DNA of 64,000 nucleotides from Rhodopseudomonas sp. (GCF_013377015.1 NZ_JACABA010000003.1:427647-491646), one strand, 5' to 3'. Shown: positions 7,871 through 17,648, counted from the first letter of the stretch. Made by a program: numbers and translations. Notes: a model not told the origin generated them from the sequence alone.

Positions 7871-10800
7871 ATGGATCGTCTCGTCGCATTTGCCTTCCGC
7901 CACCGCGTCCTGATGGTGGTCATCTTCGCCGCGGTCTTGATCGGCGGCCTGATCGCGTTCCGCCAGCTCAATATCGAGGCCTATCCCGATCCGACGCCGC
8001 CGATGGTCGACATCGTGACGCAAAGTCCGGGGCTGTCGTCGGAAGAGATCGAGCGCTACATCACGATTCCGATCGAGACCCAGGTCGCCGGCATCAAGAA
8101 CCTGCGCACGATGCGCACCATTTCTTTGTACGGCCTGTCCGATATCAAGTTGCAGTTCTCGTTCGACTTCACCTACGATGAAGCGCTGCAGCAGGTGCTG
8201 AACCGACTGTCGCAACTGCCGCCCCTCCCCGGCGGCGCGCAACCGGGCATTTCGCCGCTCAGTCCGATCGGCGAGATTTTTCGCTACCGGCTGGTCGGCC
8301 CCCCGAACTACAGCGTGCTCGATCTTAAGACGCTGCAGGACTGGGTGCTGCAGCGCCGGTTCCGCGCGGTTCCCGGCGTGATCGACGTCACCGGCTGGGG
8401 CGGCAAGACCAAGACCTTCGAACTGCAGGTCGACTTCAACAAGCTGATCGCCTACGGGCTGACGTTGCCGCAATTGCTGCAGGCGGTGAGCAACTCCAAC
8501 ATCAATGTCGGCGGCAATACCGTGGATATCGGCGCGCAATCCGCCGTGGTGCGCGGCGTCGGGCTGATCCGCTCGATCGACGACCTCGCTTCGACCATGG
8601 TTTCGCAGAGCGGCGGCAATCCGGTTCTGGTCAAGGATATCGCGACCGTCACGATCGGCGAAAAGCCGCGGCTTGGCATCGCCGGGATCGATCAGGACGA
8701 CGACATCGTGCAAGGCATCGTGCTGATGCGCCGCGGCGAGCAAAGCTCGCCGACCATCGCGCGGGTCGAGCAGATGGTGGCTTCGATCAACGCCTCCAGC
8801 ATCCTTCCGCCGGGTGTGCGGATCGAACGCATCTACGATCGCAAGGACCTGATCGACGTCACCACCAGGACCGTGCTGCACAACATGGTGGTCGGCATTC
8901 TGCTGATCGTGATGTTGCAGTGGGTTTTTCTGGGCGACCTGCGCAGCGCGCTGATTGTCGGCGCGACGATTCCCTTCGCGCTGTTCTTCGCGGTCATCAT
9001 CCTGGTGCTGCGCGGGGAGTCCGCCAATCTGCTGTCGGTCGGCGCGATCGATTTCGGCTTGATCGTCGATGCGACGGTGATCATGGTCGAAGCGATCTTC
9101 CGCCGGCTGTCGCTCACCTCCGCCCTGCCGGCGGAGGGCGGGATCGTGTCCGACGCCGCGATGGACATCAAGCGCAACGCCATCCTCGGCGCCGCCACCG
9201 ACGTATCGCGATCGATCTTCTTCGCCGCCGCCATCATCATCGCCGCGTTCCTGCCGCTGTTCACCCTGAGCGGTGTCGAAGGCCACATTTTCGGACCGAT
9301 GGCGCGGACCTATGCCTATGCACTGGCCGGCGGATTGCTGGCAACGTTCACCGTCACGCCAGCGCTGAGCGCACTGATCCTGCCGTCGCACGTCAAGGAA
9401 ACCGAGACCTGGGCGGTGCTGTGGGTGCACCGGCTCTACACTCCAGCCCTGCACTGGGCGGTCGGCAATCGCAAGCTGATCATGGCCGGCGCGGCCGGCC
9501 TGGTGATTATGACGGTGATTTTTGTTCGCCTGCTCGGCCTCGAATTCCTGCCGAAGCTGGAAGAAGGCAATCTCTGGATTCGCGCGACCCTGCCGCCCAC
9601 CATCTCGCTTCAGGAAGGCAATGGTTACGTCAATGAGATGCGAAAACTGATCCGAACCTTCCCGGAGGTCGAGTCCGTGGTGTCGCAACATGGCCGCCCG
9701 GACGACGGCACCGACGCAGCCGGCCTGTTCAACGCGGAATTCTTTGCACCGCTGAAACCGGTCGGCGAATGGCCCGGCTCGCACGACAAGGACGAATTGA
9801 CCGCCCGCCTGCTGTCCCAGTTGCAAGATAAATTCCCCGGAGTCGAATTCAACTTTTCGCAATATCTGCAGGACAACGTCGCGGAGGCGGTGTCCGGGGT
9901 GAAGGGCGAGAATTCGATCAAGCTCTACGGCAATGATCTCGTCGCCCTCACCGCCACTGCGAACAAGATCAAGGCGGTGCTTTCGACCGTGCGCGGCGTG
10001 ACCGACCTGTCGGTGTTCACCTCGCTGGGCCAGCCCACGATCCAGATCGACATCGATCGGGCACGGGCGGCACGTTACGGGCTCACGCCCGGCGATATCA
10101 ACGCCACCATCCGCGTCGCGATCGGCGGCGATACCGCCGGTGACATTTACGAGCCGGGCAGCGATCGCCATTTTCCGATCATTGTGCGGCTAGCGCCGGA
10201 ATATCGCCGCAGCGCCGAGGCGATTCAAAATCTGCGCATCGGCGCGCCGGGCCCCAATGGCATCACCCAAATTCCGCTGAGCGAGGTTGCCTCGATTACG
10301 TTGGTGTCCGGCGCGGCCTATATCTACCGCGAACAGCAGGAGCGCTATCTGCCGGTCAAGTTCTCGGTGCGTGAACGCGACCTCGGAGGCGCCATCAAGG
10401 AGGCGCAGGAGAAGGTCGCCGCACAGGTGCCGCTGCCGTCGGGATCGCGGGTGGAATGGGTCGGCGAATTCGGCAATCTGCAGGACGCGATCACGCGACT
10501 CTCGATCGTGGTGCCGATCAGCCTCATGCTGATCGCGATCCTGCTTTGGCTGAATTTTGGCTCGGTGATCGACACGCTGCTCGCGATGAGCGTGATCCCC
10601 ATTGCGATCTTCGGCGGCGTGCTGGGACTTTTGATCACCGGCATTCCGTTCAGTGTTTCCGCCGCGATCGGCTTCATCGCGCTGTTCGGGATCGCGGTGA
10701 TGGATGGCATCATCATCCTGTCGCAATACAACCACTTGATCGACGAAGGCGTCGACCGCGCGCGCGCGGTGATCCGTACCGGCGAACTTCAGATCCGACC

Positions 10801-10984
10801 GGTGCTGATGACCTGCATCATTGCGGGCGTCGGATTATTGCCTGCGGCGTTGTCTTCGGGAATCGGTTCGCAGGTGCAGAAACCGCTGGCGGTGGTGGTG
10901 GTGACCGGGATGATGCTGGCACCGTTCGTCATCCTGCTGACGCTGCCGGTGCTGATCTCATATTTTTCGCGGCGTGGGCGATAG
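7871..10984 (+). CDS. Heavy-metal efflux RND pump (CusA/CzcA family)
   Basis: The 1037-residue length and twelve-helix plan fit HME-RND proton antiporters. In TM4 the family signature is present as DFGLIVDATVIMVE with Asp394, Asp400 and Glu407, the spacing of the charged residues required for proton-coupled metal export in CzcA; Gly of the usual DG is Ala here. The N-terminus (FAFRHRVLMVV, NIEAYPDPTPPMVDIVTQSPG) and the C-terminal GIAVMDGIIILSQY are also typical. It exports divalent or monovalent metal ions from cytoplasm/periplasm via the adaptor encoded just upstream. The metal cannot be told from sequence. The gene meets a tolC-like gene tail to tail, 28 bp apart. Confidence 0.92.
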   Translation: MDRLVAFAFRHRVLMVVIFAAVLIGGLIAFRQLNIEAYPDPTPPMVDIVTQSPGLSSEEIERYITIPIETQVAGIKNLRTMRTISLYGLSDIKLQFSFDFTYDEALQQVLNRLSQLPPLPGGAQPGISPLSPIGEIFRYRLVGPPNYSVLDLKTLQDWVLQRRFRAVPGVIDVTGWGGKTKTFELQVDFNKLIAYGLTLPQLLQAVSNSNINVGGNTVDIGAQSAVVRGVGLIRSIDDLASTMVSQSGGNPVLVKDIATVTIGEKPRLGIAGIDQDDDIVQGIVLMRRGEQSSPTIARVEQMVASINASSILPPGVRIERIYDRKDLIDVTTRTVLHNMVVGILLIVMLQWVFLGDLRSALIVGATIPFALFFAVIILVLRGESANLLSVGAIDFGLIVDATVIMVEAIFRRLSLTSALPAEGGIVSDAAMDIKRNAILGAATDVSRSIFFAAAIIIAAFLPLFTLSGVEGHIFGPMARTYAYALAGGLLATFTVTPALSALILPSHVKETETWAVLWVHRLYTPALHWAVGNRKLIMAGAAGLVIMTVIFVRLLGLEFLPKLEEGNLWIRATLPPTISLQEGNGYVNEMRKLIRTFPEVESVVSQHGRPDDGTDAAGLFNAEFFAPLKPVGEWPGSHDKDELTARLLSQLQDKFPGVEFNFSQYLQDNVAEAVSGVKGENSIKLYGNDLVALTATANKIKAVLSTVRGVTDLSVFTSLGQPTIQIDIDRARAARYGLTPGDINATIRVAIGGDTAGDIYEPGSDRHFPIIVRLAPEYRRSAEAIQNLRIGAPGPNGITQIPLSEVASITLVSGAAYIYREQQERYLPVKFSVRERDLGGAIKEAQEKVAAQVPLPSGSRVEWVGEFGNLQDAITRLSIVVPISLMLIAILLWLNFGSVIDTLLAMSVIPIAIFGGVLGLLITGIPFSVSAAIGFIALFGIAVMDGIIILSQYNHLIDEGVDRARAVIRTGELQIRPVLMTCIIAGVGLLPAALSSGIGSQVQKPLAVVVVTGMMLAPFVILLTLPVLISYFSRRGR

Positions 10985-11012
10985 AGCCCGCAACCTGCAG
11001 CGCGCGGCGATG

Positions 11013-12458
11013 CTACTGTCCCGACGGTGTCCGCAGGCCGTGCCAGGCGTCGCGCACCTGGTGGTAGTGCACCTCGGGCAGGTAGTCGGGCGTATTCAGC
11101 CCGAGGGTTCTGACATCCAGCCCGCCGATCGCGCTGAGCAGCGTGTAGGACGCGATCACGCGGTCACGCTGCGCGCCGATCAACCGCGCCTTCGCCGAAA
11201 TCAGATCCTGCTGCGAATTCAGGACGTCGACCGTGGTGCGCTGGCCGCCCTCCGCTTCCCGCCGGACGCCTTGCAGCGCGACGGTCGCCGCGCGAACCTC
11301 CGACTTGGAAGCGCTAACGGCAATCTTGGAGCCTTCGTTTGCGACCCAGGCGCCAACCGCCGCGGTGCGCGACTGATTGCGCACCTGGTCCAGCACAAGT
11401 CGACTTTGCGCGGCGAGTTCCTTGGCCTGGCGGGTCTGGGATGCGGTTGTGCCGCCGTCATAGATCGGCGCGGTGATCTGTCCGGCCACACCCACCTGGT
11501 CGGTGCGTTTGGTACCTAGGGTCAGATCCGACTCGCCGCTGCGGCTCGCACTGCCTTGCAGCGTGATGGTCGGATAGAGGCTGCTTTCAGCCACATGGAT
11601 GGTGGTCGACGCGACGTCGACGTCGAAGCCGGCAGCGACCACCGCAGGATGCCCCTTGAAGGCCAGCGCGATCGCCTCATCCTGGCTGTGCGGCAACAGC
11701 CGGTCCACCGGCTCGGCCGGGCTGAGCCGCGCCGGCGAGTTGCCAATCACTTGTGCATAAGTCGCCTCGCTGACCGCGAGATTGACCTCGGCGGCGTTCA
11801 GATCCGAAAGACCTCGGCTCAGCCGCGCTTCGGCCTGCGCGGTATCGGTCGGCGTGACGTCGCCGGCGCTGAGGCGTCTCTGGGTTATCCCCAGGGTTTC
11901 TCGCAGAAACGCGACATTCGCCCGCTGTGCCTCGACCAGCGCCTGATTCGCCAGCACATTGGTGTAGGCTGTCACGGCGTCGAGCAGTACGCCCTGCCCG
12001 ACATTGCGCAGCGCTTCGCGGCCTGATTGCACCTGCAACTCGGCGACCCGGACGCTATTGGCGGTCTTGAAGCCATTGAATAGCGTCTGGGTCACCGTCA
12101 CCCCGATCGTCCAGGGCTTCAAGCTTGCGGTCTGGATCGAATTATCCGGAAGCAGGTTGCGCACCGCCTGCATGCCCGCGCTCAGGCTGGCGATGATCTG
12201 CGGTCGGTAGCCCGCCAGCGCCTGCGGGACGTTTTCATCGGTGGCGCGTTGCCGCGCCCGCTCGGCATTGAGCTGCGGGTTGGACTGATAGGCCTTGACC
12301 AAGGCTTCCGGAATGGTTTCGGCTCGCGCCGCAACCGAAAACAGTCCGATAGCGGCGGCCAAGCATGTCCCCACGCCCCACCGAAGCACCCGCTCCTTGT
12401 CCAGACCAACGCTCCTGGCTTGCCGAACCATCTGCCCCACAGTCACCCGGAAATCCAC
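11013..12458 (-). CDS. TolC-family outer-membrane channel protein
   Basis: A 481-residue protein with an N-terminal basic region and signal peptide (GVGTCLAAAIGLFSVAARAE), then the two internally repeated halves of TolC: TIPEALVKAYQSNPQLNAERA, TQTLFNGFKTANSV, and in the second half ITAPIYDGGTTASQTRQAKE and TTVDVLNSQQDLISAKARL. This resembles the type I secretion TolC subgroup (BepC-like) more than CusC/NodT lipoproteins, as there is no lipobox. It may be the exit channel for the RND pump next door, or for type I export of the FecR adhesin at the left edge. Both are inferences. Confidence 0.88.
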   Translation of the reverse strand: MDFRVTVGQMVRQARSVGLDKERVLRWGVGTCLAAAIGLFSVAARAETIPEALVKAYQSNPQLNAERARQRATDENVPQALAGYRPQIIASLSAGMQAVRNLLPDNSIQTASLKPWTIGVTVTQTLFNGFKTANSVRVAELQVQSGREALRNVGQGVLLDAVTAYTNVLANQALVEAQRANVAFLRETLGITQRRLSAGDVTPTDTAQAEARLSRGLSDLNAAEVNLAVSEATYAQVIGNSPARLSPAEPVDRLLPHSQDEAIALAFKGHPAVVAAGFDVDVASTTIHVAESSLYPTITLQGSASRSGESDLTLGTKRTDQVGVAGQITAPIYDGGTTASQTRQAKELAAQSRLVLDQVRNQSRTAAVGAWVANEGSKIAVSASKSEVRAATVALQGVRREAEGGQRTTVDVLNSQQDLISAKARLIGAQRDRVIASYTLLSAIGGLDVRTLGLNTPDYLPEVHYHQVRDAWHGLRTPSGQ

Positions 12459-13109
12459 TCAGATCCCCATTTAGCAACTCATACACGGCCTGACATCAAT
12501 GCGCGACAGAGCTGGGATCAAAACCTATTCCGCTCGAATCATTCGATGATGCATCGCAAAGCCGGCTGCGCTGAGGCGAGACGCAGGGAATTGGCTGCGG
12601 GGACGGGCACGGCTCAATTTTCGAACGGCGATGACCAGCATTCCTTGCGAGAGCTGCTGCGTAAAGGGAATTGTCCATACGGGCATCGCTTGCAGCTGTC
12701 TGCCGAGCCTTCGCATCCTCGGGCAATCACCGAGCCCGAGACCATGGCCATAAACCCACGCTTCCCGTTGGCCGCCGGCTTCAAATCGGGACAAAACCAT
12801 GATTTTGAAATAAAGCCACTCAGATTGGCCTTTCCGAATTCCCTCTCATGGAGTCGACAAAGAGCCGCCCGGGGATGCCCACCGAATCGACCTCGACGAG
12901 CAGCGCTACGGCGCAGGCTTGGAAAAGCGCCCGCACCAACTGACAAGACACCCAGAACCTATCGTCGACAGAATGTTCGCAATCGAACTTCTCAGTTCGG
13001 CGCCGAAGTGTTTGCGTTCACGTTCGGATGACCCACCGACAATTCTACCTCCGGATATTTCGCGCCGCCGTCCATTGCAGCGACCGGTTTCTGCCTCAGC
13101 GCACGGCGG
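12459..13109. other. Long intergenic stretch with no supported gene
   Basis: About 650 bases between the tolC-like start and the end of the dehydrogenase gene. Several short open frames exist on both strands, but none has a recognisable domain, a good ribosome site or a plausible start. No RNA gene, repeat or mobile-element end was recognised. The part nearest 12458 should hold the tolC promoter. Confidence 0.5.
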
Positions 13110-14006
13110 CTATTCCTTGGCCGCCGCCCCCGACGGATCGATCAGAGTCGCGATCACCGGAAAATATGCGTCGCCCATCCCACTGTCGATGGCTTCCTGA
13201 AAGATGGCGCCGACGAGCGCTGCGCCGCGCGGCTTGATGCCCACCTGCGCGGCAAGATCGAGCGCATAGGACAGATCCTTCAACGCGTACTCGGTGGAGA
13301 ACGCGCGCAGCGGAAATTCGCCTGGCACAATCGCCTTCATGCCATGGTTCCGTAGCGCAAAGCTGTCCGCCGAACCTTTGGAAAGGGTTTCCAGCAACAG
13401 CCTGGGTTCGACTCCGCTGCGTCTGGCGATCGCCACCACTTCAGCCAGCGCGTTGACCGTCTGAAACAGCACCATATTGTTGAGGATCTTGGTGATTTGT
13501 CCCGCACCCGTGCCGCCGCACAGCGTCACCTCGGTTGCGAAATGGCGGATCAGCGGTTCGATGCCGGCAAACTGCTCCGGCGAGGCGCCGACCATCACGC
13601 TCAACGTACCGTCCTGCGCGGCCTGTCGGGTTCGCGCGATCGGCGCATCGATCCAGGCTGCCCCTTTCTCCTCGAGCCGTCGCGCGAATTCGCGTGTCAG
13701 ATCCACCGCCGACGTTCCGAGGTCGACCACGATCTGTCCATGCTGGACCGCGCTCAGAATGCCCGACTCGCCATCGAAGGCCGCGCGCACGTGGCGGGCA
13801 CTCGGCAGACACAGGAAGATCACCGCGCTTTGGCGCACGACGTCCGCAACCGAGCCGGCGACGTTCGCACCGTCGGCCACAACCCGAGCCAGCGGCTCTT
13901 GCGCGAGATCGAACGCAACCACGGCGCGCTCGCTTTTGCGCACGAGATTGCGACAGATCGGCTCACCCATGACGCCGAGACCGATGAAGCCGATGAAATC
14001 TGGCAT
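13110..14006 (-). CDS. NAD(P)-dependent beta-hydroxyacid dehydrogenase (3-hydroxyisobutyrate dehydrogenase family)
   Basis: ATG 14006 follows a strong AGGGAGAAGG site and gives 298 residues, the usual family size. The N-terminal Rossmann motif is IGFIGLGVMGEPICRNLVR; the catalytic region has GTSAVDLTREFARRLEEKGAAWIDAPIARTRQAAQDG and GGTGAGQITKILNNMV, where the Lys is the conserved catalytic lysine. The usual DAPVSGG substrate loop is changed to DAPIART, so the substrate may not be hydroxyisobutyrate. It oxidises or reduces a beta-hydroxy acid and its semialdehyde. It lies 65 bp downstream of an ABC binding-protein gene at the end of a probable operon. 2-(Hydroxymethyl)glutarate dehydrogenase of nicotinate fermentation belongs to the same family, but this copy is 14 kb from the nicotinate locus. 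Confidence 0.8.
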   Translation of the reverse strand: MPDFIGFIGLGVMGEPICRNLVRKSERAVVAFDLAQEPLARVVADGANVAGSVADVVRQSAVIFLCLPSARHVRAAFDGESGILSAVQHGQIVVDLGTSAVDLTREFARRLEEKGAAWIDAPIARTRQAAQDGTLSVMVGASPEQFAGIEPLIRHFATEVTLCGGTGAGQITKILNNMVLFQTVNALAEVVAIARRSGVEPRLLLETLSKGSADSFALRNHGMKAIVPGEFPLRAFSTEYALKDLSYALDLAAQVGIKPRGAALVGAIFQEAIDSGMGDAYFPVIATLIDPSGAAAKE

Positions 14007-14071
14007 ACGCGCCTTCTCCCTGAATGTCGTTGATTCCGGGCGCGACATGCCGCGCCCGGACATCTTCGCGT

Positions 14072-15292
14072 CTATTGCTTGACGAGCGGACAGCCGCCTT
14101 CGGCCAGCTGACGGAACACCTGCTCGCCCGGCTGCGAGCTCACGATCTTGTAGTAGTCGTACTTGTACCTGGACTCTTCCGGCGTTTTGACTTGCACCAG
14201 GTACATGGTGTGAAGCACTCGGCCATCGGCACGGACGGCGACGTCCTGGTTATACATGTCGTTGACCTTCAGCTCGTGCATCTTGGCAGCGACCACGGCA
14301 GGATCCGTCGTGCCCGCCGCTTTGACTGCCGCGAGATAGTGGTGCACGCCGCTGTACACGCCGGCCTGCACCATGCTGGCCACCTTGCCGCCCATCAACG
14401 CGGCGTAACGCTTCGACCAGGCACGAGTTCGATCGTTGAGGTCCCAGTAGAACGACGTGGTCACCTGCAGGCCCTGCGTCGTCCTGAGCCCGAGTGCGTG
14501 CACGTCGGTAATGAAGACCAGGAGGCCGGCGAGACTCTGACCGCCCTGCACAATGCCGAATTCGCCGGCCTGTTTGATCGCGGTTTGCACGTCGGCGCCC
14601 GAGGTCGCGAGCCCGACCACCTTGGCCTTGGAGGCCTGCGCTTGAAGCAGGAACGACGCGAAATCGGCAGTTCCGAGTGGATGCGCAGCCGAGCCAACGA
14701 CCTTGCCGCCTGCGGCCTCGATGAACCTGGTGGCGTCCCGTTGCAGAGCGTGACCAAAGGCGTAGTCCGCCGCGATGAAATACCAATCCTTGCCGCCACC
14801 GCGGGTAACGGCGTCGCTGGTCATCTTCGACAGCGCATAGGTGTCGTAATTGAAATGGAAGCTCGTCGGCGAGCAGGACTTGCCGGTGAAATCGGACGAG
14901 CCCGGGCCGCTGATGACGAAGATCTTGTTCTTTTGGCGCGCGACTTCGAGGATCGCGAAGCCTGCCGAAGACGCCGCGCCGTCGGCGATCACATCGACGC
15001 CTTCATTGTCGAACCATTTGCGAGCGGTAGCGGCCGCAACGTCCGGCTTGTTCTGATGGTCGGCGAAGATGATCTCAATCTTCCTGCCGAGAATCTCGTT
15101 TCCGAACTCCTCCGCCGCGAGCTTGGCTGCTGCAACAGACCCCTGGCCGCCGTTATCAGCAAACACACCTGACTGATCGTTCAGCACTCCGATCCTGATG
15201 ACGTCGTCTGCCGCCGACGCAATGCTCGCCGAAGCGGCGAGCAAGAGCGCCGCCGCGTTCAATCTCATTTTGATCGCCATCTTGAACGTCAT
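14072..15292 (-). CDS. ABC transporter substrate-binding protein (branched-chain amino acid/aromatic type, LivK-like)
   Basis: ATG 15292 follows AAAGGGAGG and gives a 406-residue precursor with a signal peptide (LNAAALLLAASASIASAAD). The mature protein opens with IRIGVLNDQSGVFADNGGQGS and has the type I periplasmic-binding fold of the Peripl_BP_6 family (GADVQTAIKQAGEFG, DWYFIAADYAFGHALQRD). A frame continues upstream to 15613, but this overlaps the aldehyde-dehydrogenase remnant and lacks meaning. No LivHMGF genes lie beside it, so it is either served by a transporter elsewhere or by one of the two importers in this window. Ligand unknown; the catabolic neighbours suggest a carboxylate or aromatic acid. 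Confidence 0.85.
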   Translation of the reverse strand: MTFKMAIKMRLNAAALLLAASASIASAADDVIRIGVLNDQSGVFADNGGQGSVAAAKLAAEEFGNEILGRKIEIIFADHQNKPDVAAATARKWFDNEGVDVIADGAASSAGFAILEVARQKNKIFVISGPGSSDFTGKSCSPTSFHFNYDTYALSKMTSDAVTRGGGKDWYFIAADYAFGHALQRDATRFIEAAGGKVVGSAAHPLGTADFASFLLQAQASKAKVVGLATSGADVQTAIKQAGEFGIVQGGQSLAGLLVFITDVHALGLRTTQGLQVTTSFYWDLNDRTRAWSKRYAALMGGKVASMVQAGVYSGVHHYLAAVKAAGTTDPAVVAAKMHELKVNDMYNQDVAVRADGRVLHTMYLVQVKTPEESRYKYDYYKIVSSQPGEQVFRQLAEGGCPLVKQ

Positions 15293-15437
15293 CACTTTGC
15301 CTCCCTTTTTGGTTTTTCTGTTTGCCGCCGATGTTCTTATTACCCTTGGCGATGCGGCGGCGGCATCGAGCGGGTATTCGTTGTTGCGCAGAGGCGCGGA
15401 CGCACCGGGCCTCGCGGCGGTGCTATCTGTCTCCGGT

Positions 15438-15851
15438 CTAACCGCACGCGGCCGTCCGCTGGTCGCGATTCCAATAGAGACTCTTGACCTGTTGATAGAG
15501 TCGCATGCCGCCAATGCCCTTCTCGCGTCCGATGCCGCTGGTCTTGAAACCACCGAACGGCGTCGAGATGCTGAGCTGCCTGTAGGGGTGATTTTCGGCG
15601 AGACTGCCGGCATTGTCGCCGATGCCTTGCGCGATGCGATTGAGCAGTCGCGCGCGTTCGTGTGGTTTCATGTCGCGCCATGCGGGCCTTCGCTGAGCGA
15701 TCTCGGCCACCTGCACGGCGCGGCCGACGTCTGCCGCATTCGCGGTGCCGATCTCGCAATTCACCCGCCCATTCGCCGAATTGACCGATTTCAGCGGCTT
15801 GCCTTCGCCAACGATCCATTCGTCGCCAACGAGAAACAGCTGCGGGGTCAT
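15438..15851 (-). pseudogene. Aldehyde dehydrogenase with in-frame internal deletion
   Basis: The 137-residue frame joins a normal ALDH N-terminus (LFLVGDEWIVGEGKPLKSVN, AWRDMKPHERARLLNRIAQG) directly to a normal ALDH C-terminus (YRQLSISTPFGGFKTSGIGR, GIGGMRLYQQVKSLYWN). The junction is near residue 87 (about 15585-15593). Intact relatives have about 480 residues, so some 350 are missing, including the ELGGK segment and the catalytic GQxC cysteine; it cannot be an active dehydrogenase. Its ATG overlaps the stop of the upstream flavoprotein (ATGA), so it is still translationally coupled. The retained C-terminal half is the oligomerisation segment. I treat it as a deletion remnant. Confidence 0.8.
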
Positions 15852-17338
15852 CGGCCAGCCTTCGCGCGCGCACCCGCGGAATCGCCTGCGAGGCGTCCGA
15901 ACACCGCGCCCGCCATCAGACCGGTTCCGCCGGGGTAGTTGAAGTAGAACAGCCCGCCGACCAGTTCGCCGGCCGCATAGAGGTTCGGGATCGGCGCCTC
16001 GTCGAGGCTGACGACTTCGCCGGCTTGCGTGATCTTCAGGCCGCCGAAGGTGAAGGTGATGCCGCAGGTGACCGCGAAGGCGAGATAGGGCGGCTTGTCC
16101 AGCGTATTGGCCCAGTTGCTTTTCGGAATGCCAAGGCCTTTGGTAGTACGGCCATCCTTGACGTTCGGATTGAACGGAACATCAGTTGTGACGGCGCTGT
16201 TCCATTCGCTGACGGTGCGCATGAAGCCCGCGGGATCGATGTCATCGAGCTTCTTCGACAGGTCTTCCAGCGTGTCGGCTTGAACCTTGGTCACCTGCCG
16301 AATGCGGTATTCGTCGCGCAGCAGATGGGCAACCTTCTGATCGAAGATCTGCCAGGCAAATTGGCCTGGCTGATTGAGAATGACCCGACCGTATTTGGCG
16401 TAGGTGTAATTGCGGAAATCGGCCCCCTCATCGACGAAGCGCTCGCCGTTCGCGTTGACCATGATTCCGAACGGGTAGGAATGCTTCTGAAAGCCGTCGC
16501 CGACTGCGAGGTCGCCATGCTCCGGGGCGTTTCGATCCCAGCCAACCGCGTGGCAGCCCGACCAGTTGCCGGTCGGTCGCGCGCCGATATCGAGCGCCAT
16601 CTGGATGCCGGCACCGGTGTTGAACCGCGTCCCGCGCACCTTCGCCAGATCCCACGACGGACCGAGATAGCGCGTGCGCCATTCGGCATTCGCCTGAAAC
16701 CCACCGCTGGCAAGGATGACGGCCTTCGCGGAGATCTCGCGCAACTTGCCGCCCTGACGGACCCGCATACCGGTCACGGCGCCTTCGTCGTTCGTCAGCA
16801 ATGACAGTACGCGCGTTTCGAACATCACGTCGATGCCCTCGCGCTTGGCCGATGTGTGCAGCGCCTCGACCAGTCCCGGACCGCCACCCCAAGCCTCGAC
16901 GGTCAAACCGCCCCAGAACTTGAATCGGCCATCCACCTTGAACGCCTGGCGGCCGTAGATCGGCACGAAACGTACCCCCTTGCTGCGCATCCATTTCATG
17001 GTGGAATGGCTGCGGCGCACCAGCAGTTCGCACATATCGGGATCGGTGCGGTTCTGCGTGACGCGCGCCATGTCGTCGAAGAACTGGTCTTCGCTGTAGG
17101 TGCCGAAGTCGGTGGTTTCTTTCTCGCTGTCAGACAGGTCGGGCATCAATTCGTAAAGATCTTCCACCGTGTTGTAGGCGACCCGCATGGCGCCCGCGGT
17201 AAAGGTCGAATTGCCGCCATGCTCGCCCTCGGGCGCGCATTCCAGCACCGCGACGCTCACGCCATATTCCCGCGCTGCGAGTGCCGCGCACATCGCGGCA
17301 TTGCCCGCCCCCACAACCACGACATCGTATTTGCTCAT
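15848..17338 (-). CDS. FAD-dependent oxidoreductase, TcuA/fumarate-reductase flavoprotein-like
   Basis: A 496-residue flavoprotein. The N-terminal FAD-binding motif is VVVVGAGNAAMCAALAARE followed by the HGGNSTFTAG motif; the substrate domain has GGFQANAEWRTRYLGP, and the C-terminal FAD contact is NLYAAGELVGGLFYFNYPGG. This pattern fits tricarballylate dehydrogenase TcuA and related members of the succinate dehydrogenase/fumarate reductase flavoprotein family, which oxidise or reduce saturated/unsaturated carboxylates. It heads an operon with the aldehyde-dehydrogenase remnant, the LivK-like binding protein and the hydroxyacid dehydrogenase. The upstream operator-like site at 17430-17447 is shared with the next cluster. 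The substrate is not known. Confidence 0.8.
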   Translation of the reverse strand: MSKYDVVVVGAGNAAMCAALAAREYGVSVAVLECAPEGEHGGNSTFTAGAMRVAYNTVEDLYELMPDLSDSEKETTDFGTYSEDQFFDDMARVTQNRTDPDMCELLVRRSHSTMKWMRSKGVRFVPIYGRQAFKVDGRFKFWGGLTVEAWGGGPGLVEALHTSAKREGIDVMFETRVLSLLTNDEGAVTGMRVRQGGKLREISAKAVILASGGFQANAEWRTRYLGPSWDLAKVRGTRFNTGAGIQMALDIGARPTGNWSGCHAVGWDRNAPEHGDLAVGDGFQKHSYPFGIMVNANGERFVDEGADFRNYTYAKYGRVILNQPGQFAWQIFDQKVAHLLRDEYRIRQVTKVQADTLEDLSKKLDDIDPAGFMRTVSEWNSAVTTDVPFNPNVKDGRTTKGLGIPKSNWANTLDKPPYLAFAVTCGITFTFGGLKITQAGEVVSLDEAPIPNLYAAGELVGGLFYFNYPGGTGLMAGAVFGRLAGDSAGARAKAGR

Positions 17339-17648
17339 GACGATCCTATCGATGTTCCCTCGCGCGGCACCGGCGCGCCGCGCATGTCCTCAGCCACAAT
17401 CCGCCTGGTCAGGCTCTGCATATCCTAAAAACAGAACGCTATTCTATTTTTATCCACAGCTGTGTATACCGCTTCCCGGGACGAACTCAAGCGGCCGGAA
17501 TTCAAAACCCGATCATTGAGCAGCCGACACGCGCGGCAATCGCGTGCGCGCGGAATCATAACTTTGCGTCGTTGGCGCCCAACAATTTGGTCCCAGGTCG
17601 GACAGGTTGGGGGCTCCGGCGTGACCACCCGCGCCTCAAGTCGATTGC
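17339..17648. other. Intergenic regulatory region upstream of the flavoprotein operon
   Basis: About 310 bases with no gene. The segment at 17425-17460 is AT-rich and contains the operator-like site described separately. The remainder shows no recognisable feature. Confidence 0.5.
17430..17447 (-). promoter_or_regulatory. Operator-like site, copy 1 (AATAGAATAGCGTTCTGT)
   Basis: Read on the minus strand, this 18-mer matches 16 of 18 bases of the site AATAGAACGGCGTTCTGT at 20970-20987. It lies about 95 bp upstream of the flavoprotein start. The core AGAANNGCGTTCT is an inverted repeat of the size bound by dimeric TetR, IclR or GntR repressors. Confidence 0.6.

Noticed and set aside
7166..10171. 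A 1001-codon minus-strand frame across the RND pump
   Set aside because: It lies fully antisense to a clear CusA/CzcA gene and has the Asp/His/Gln/Arg-rich composition of a GC-rich shadow frame.
12249..13031. A 260-codon plus-strand frame between tolC and the dehydrogenase
   Set aside because: Its first part is antisense to tolC and the rest lacks domain, ribosome site and plausible composition.
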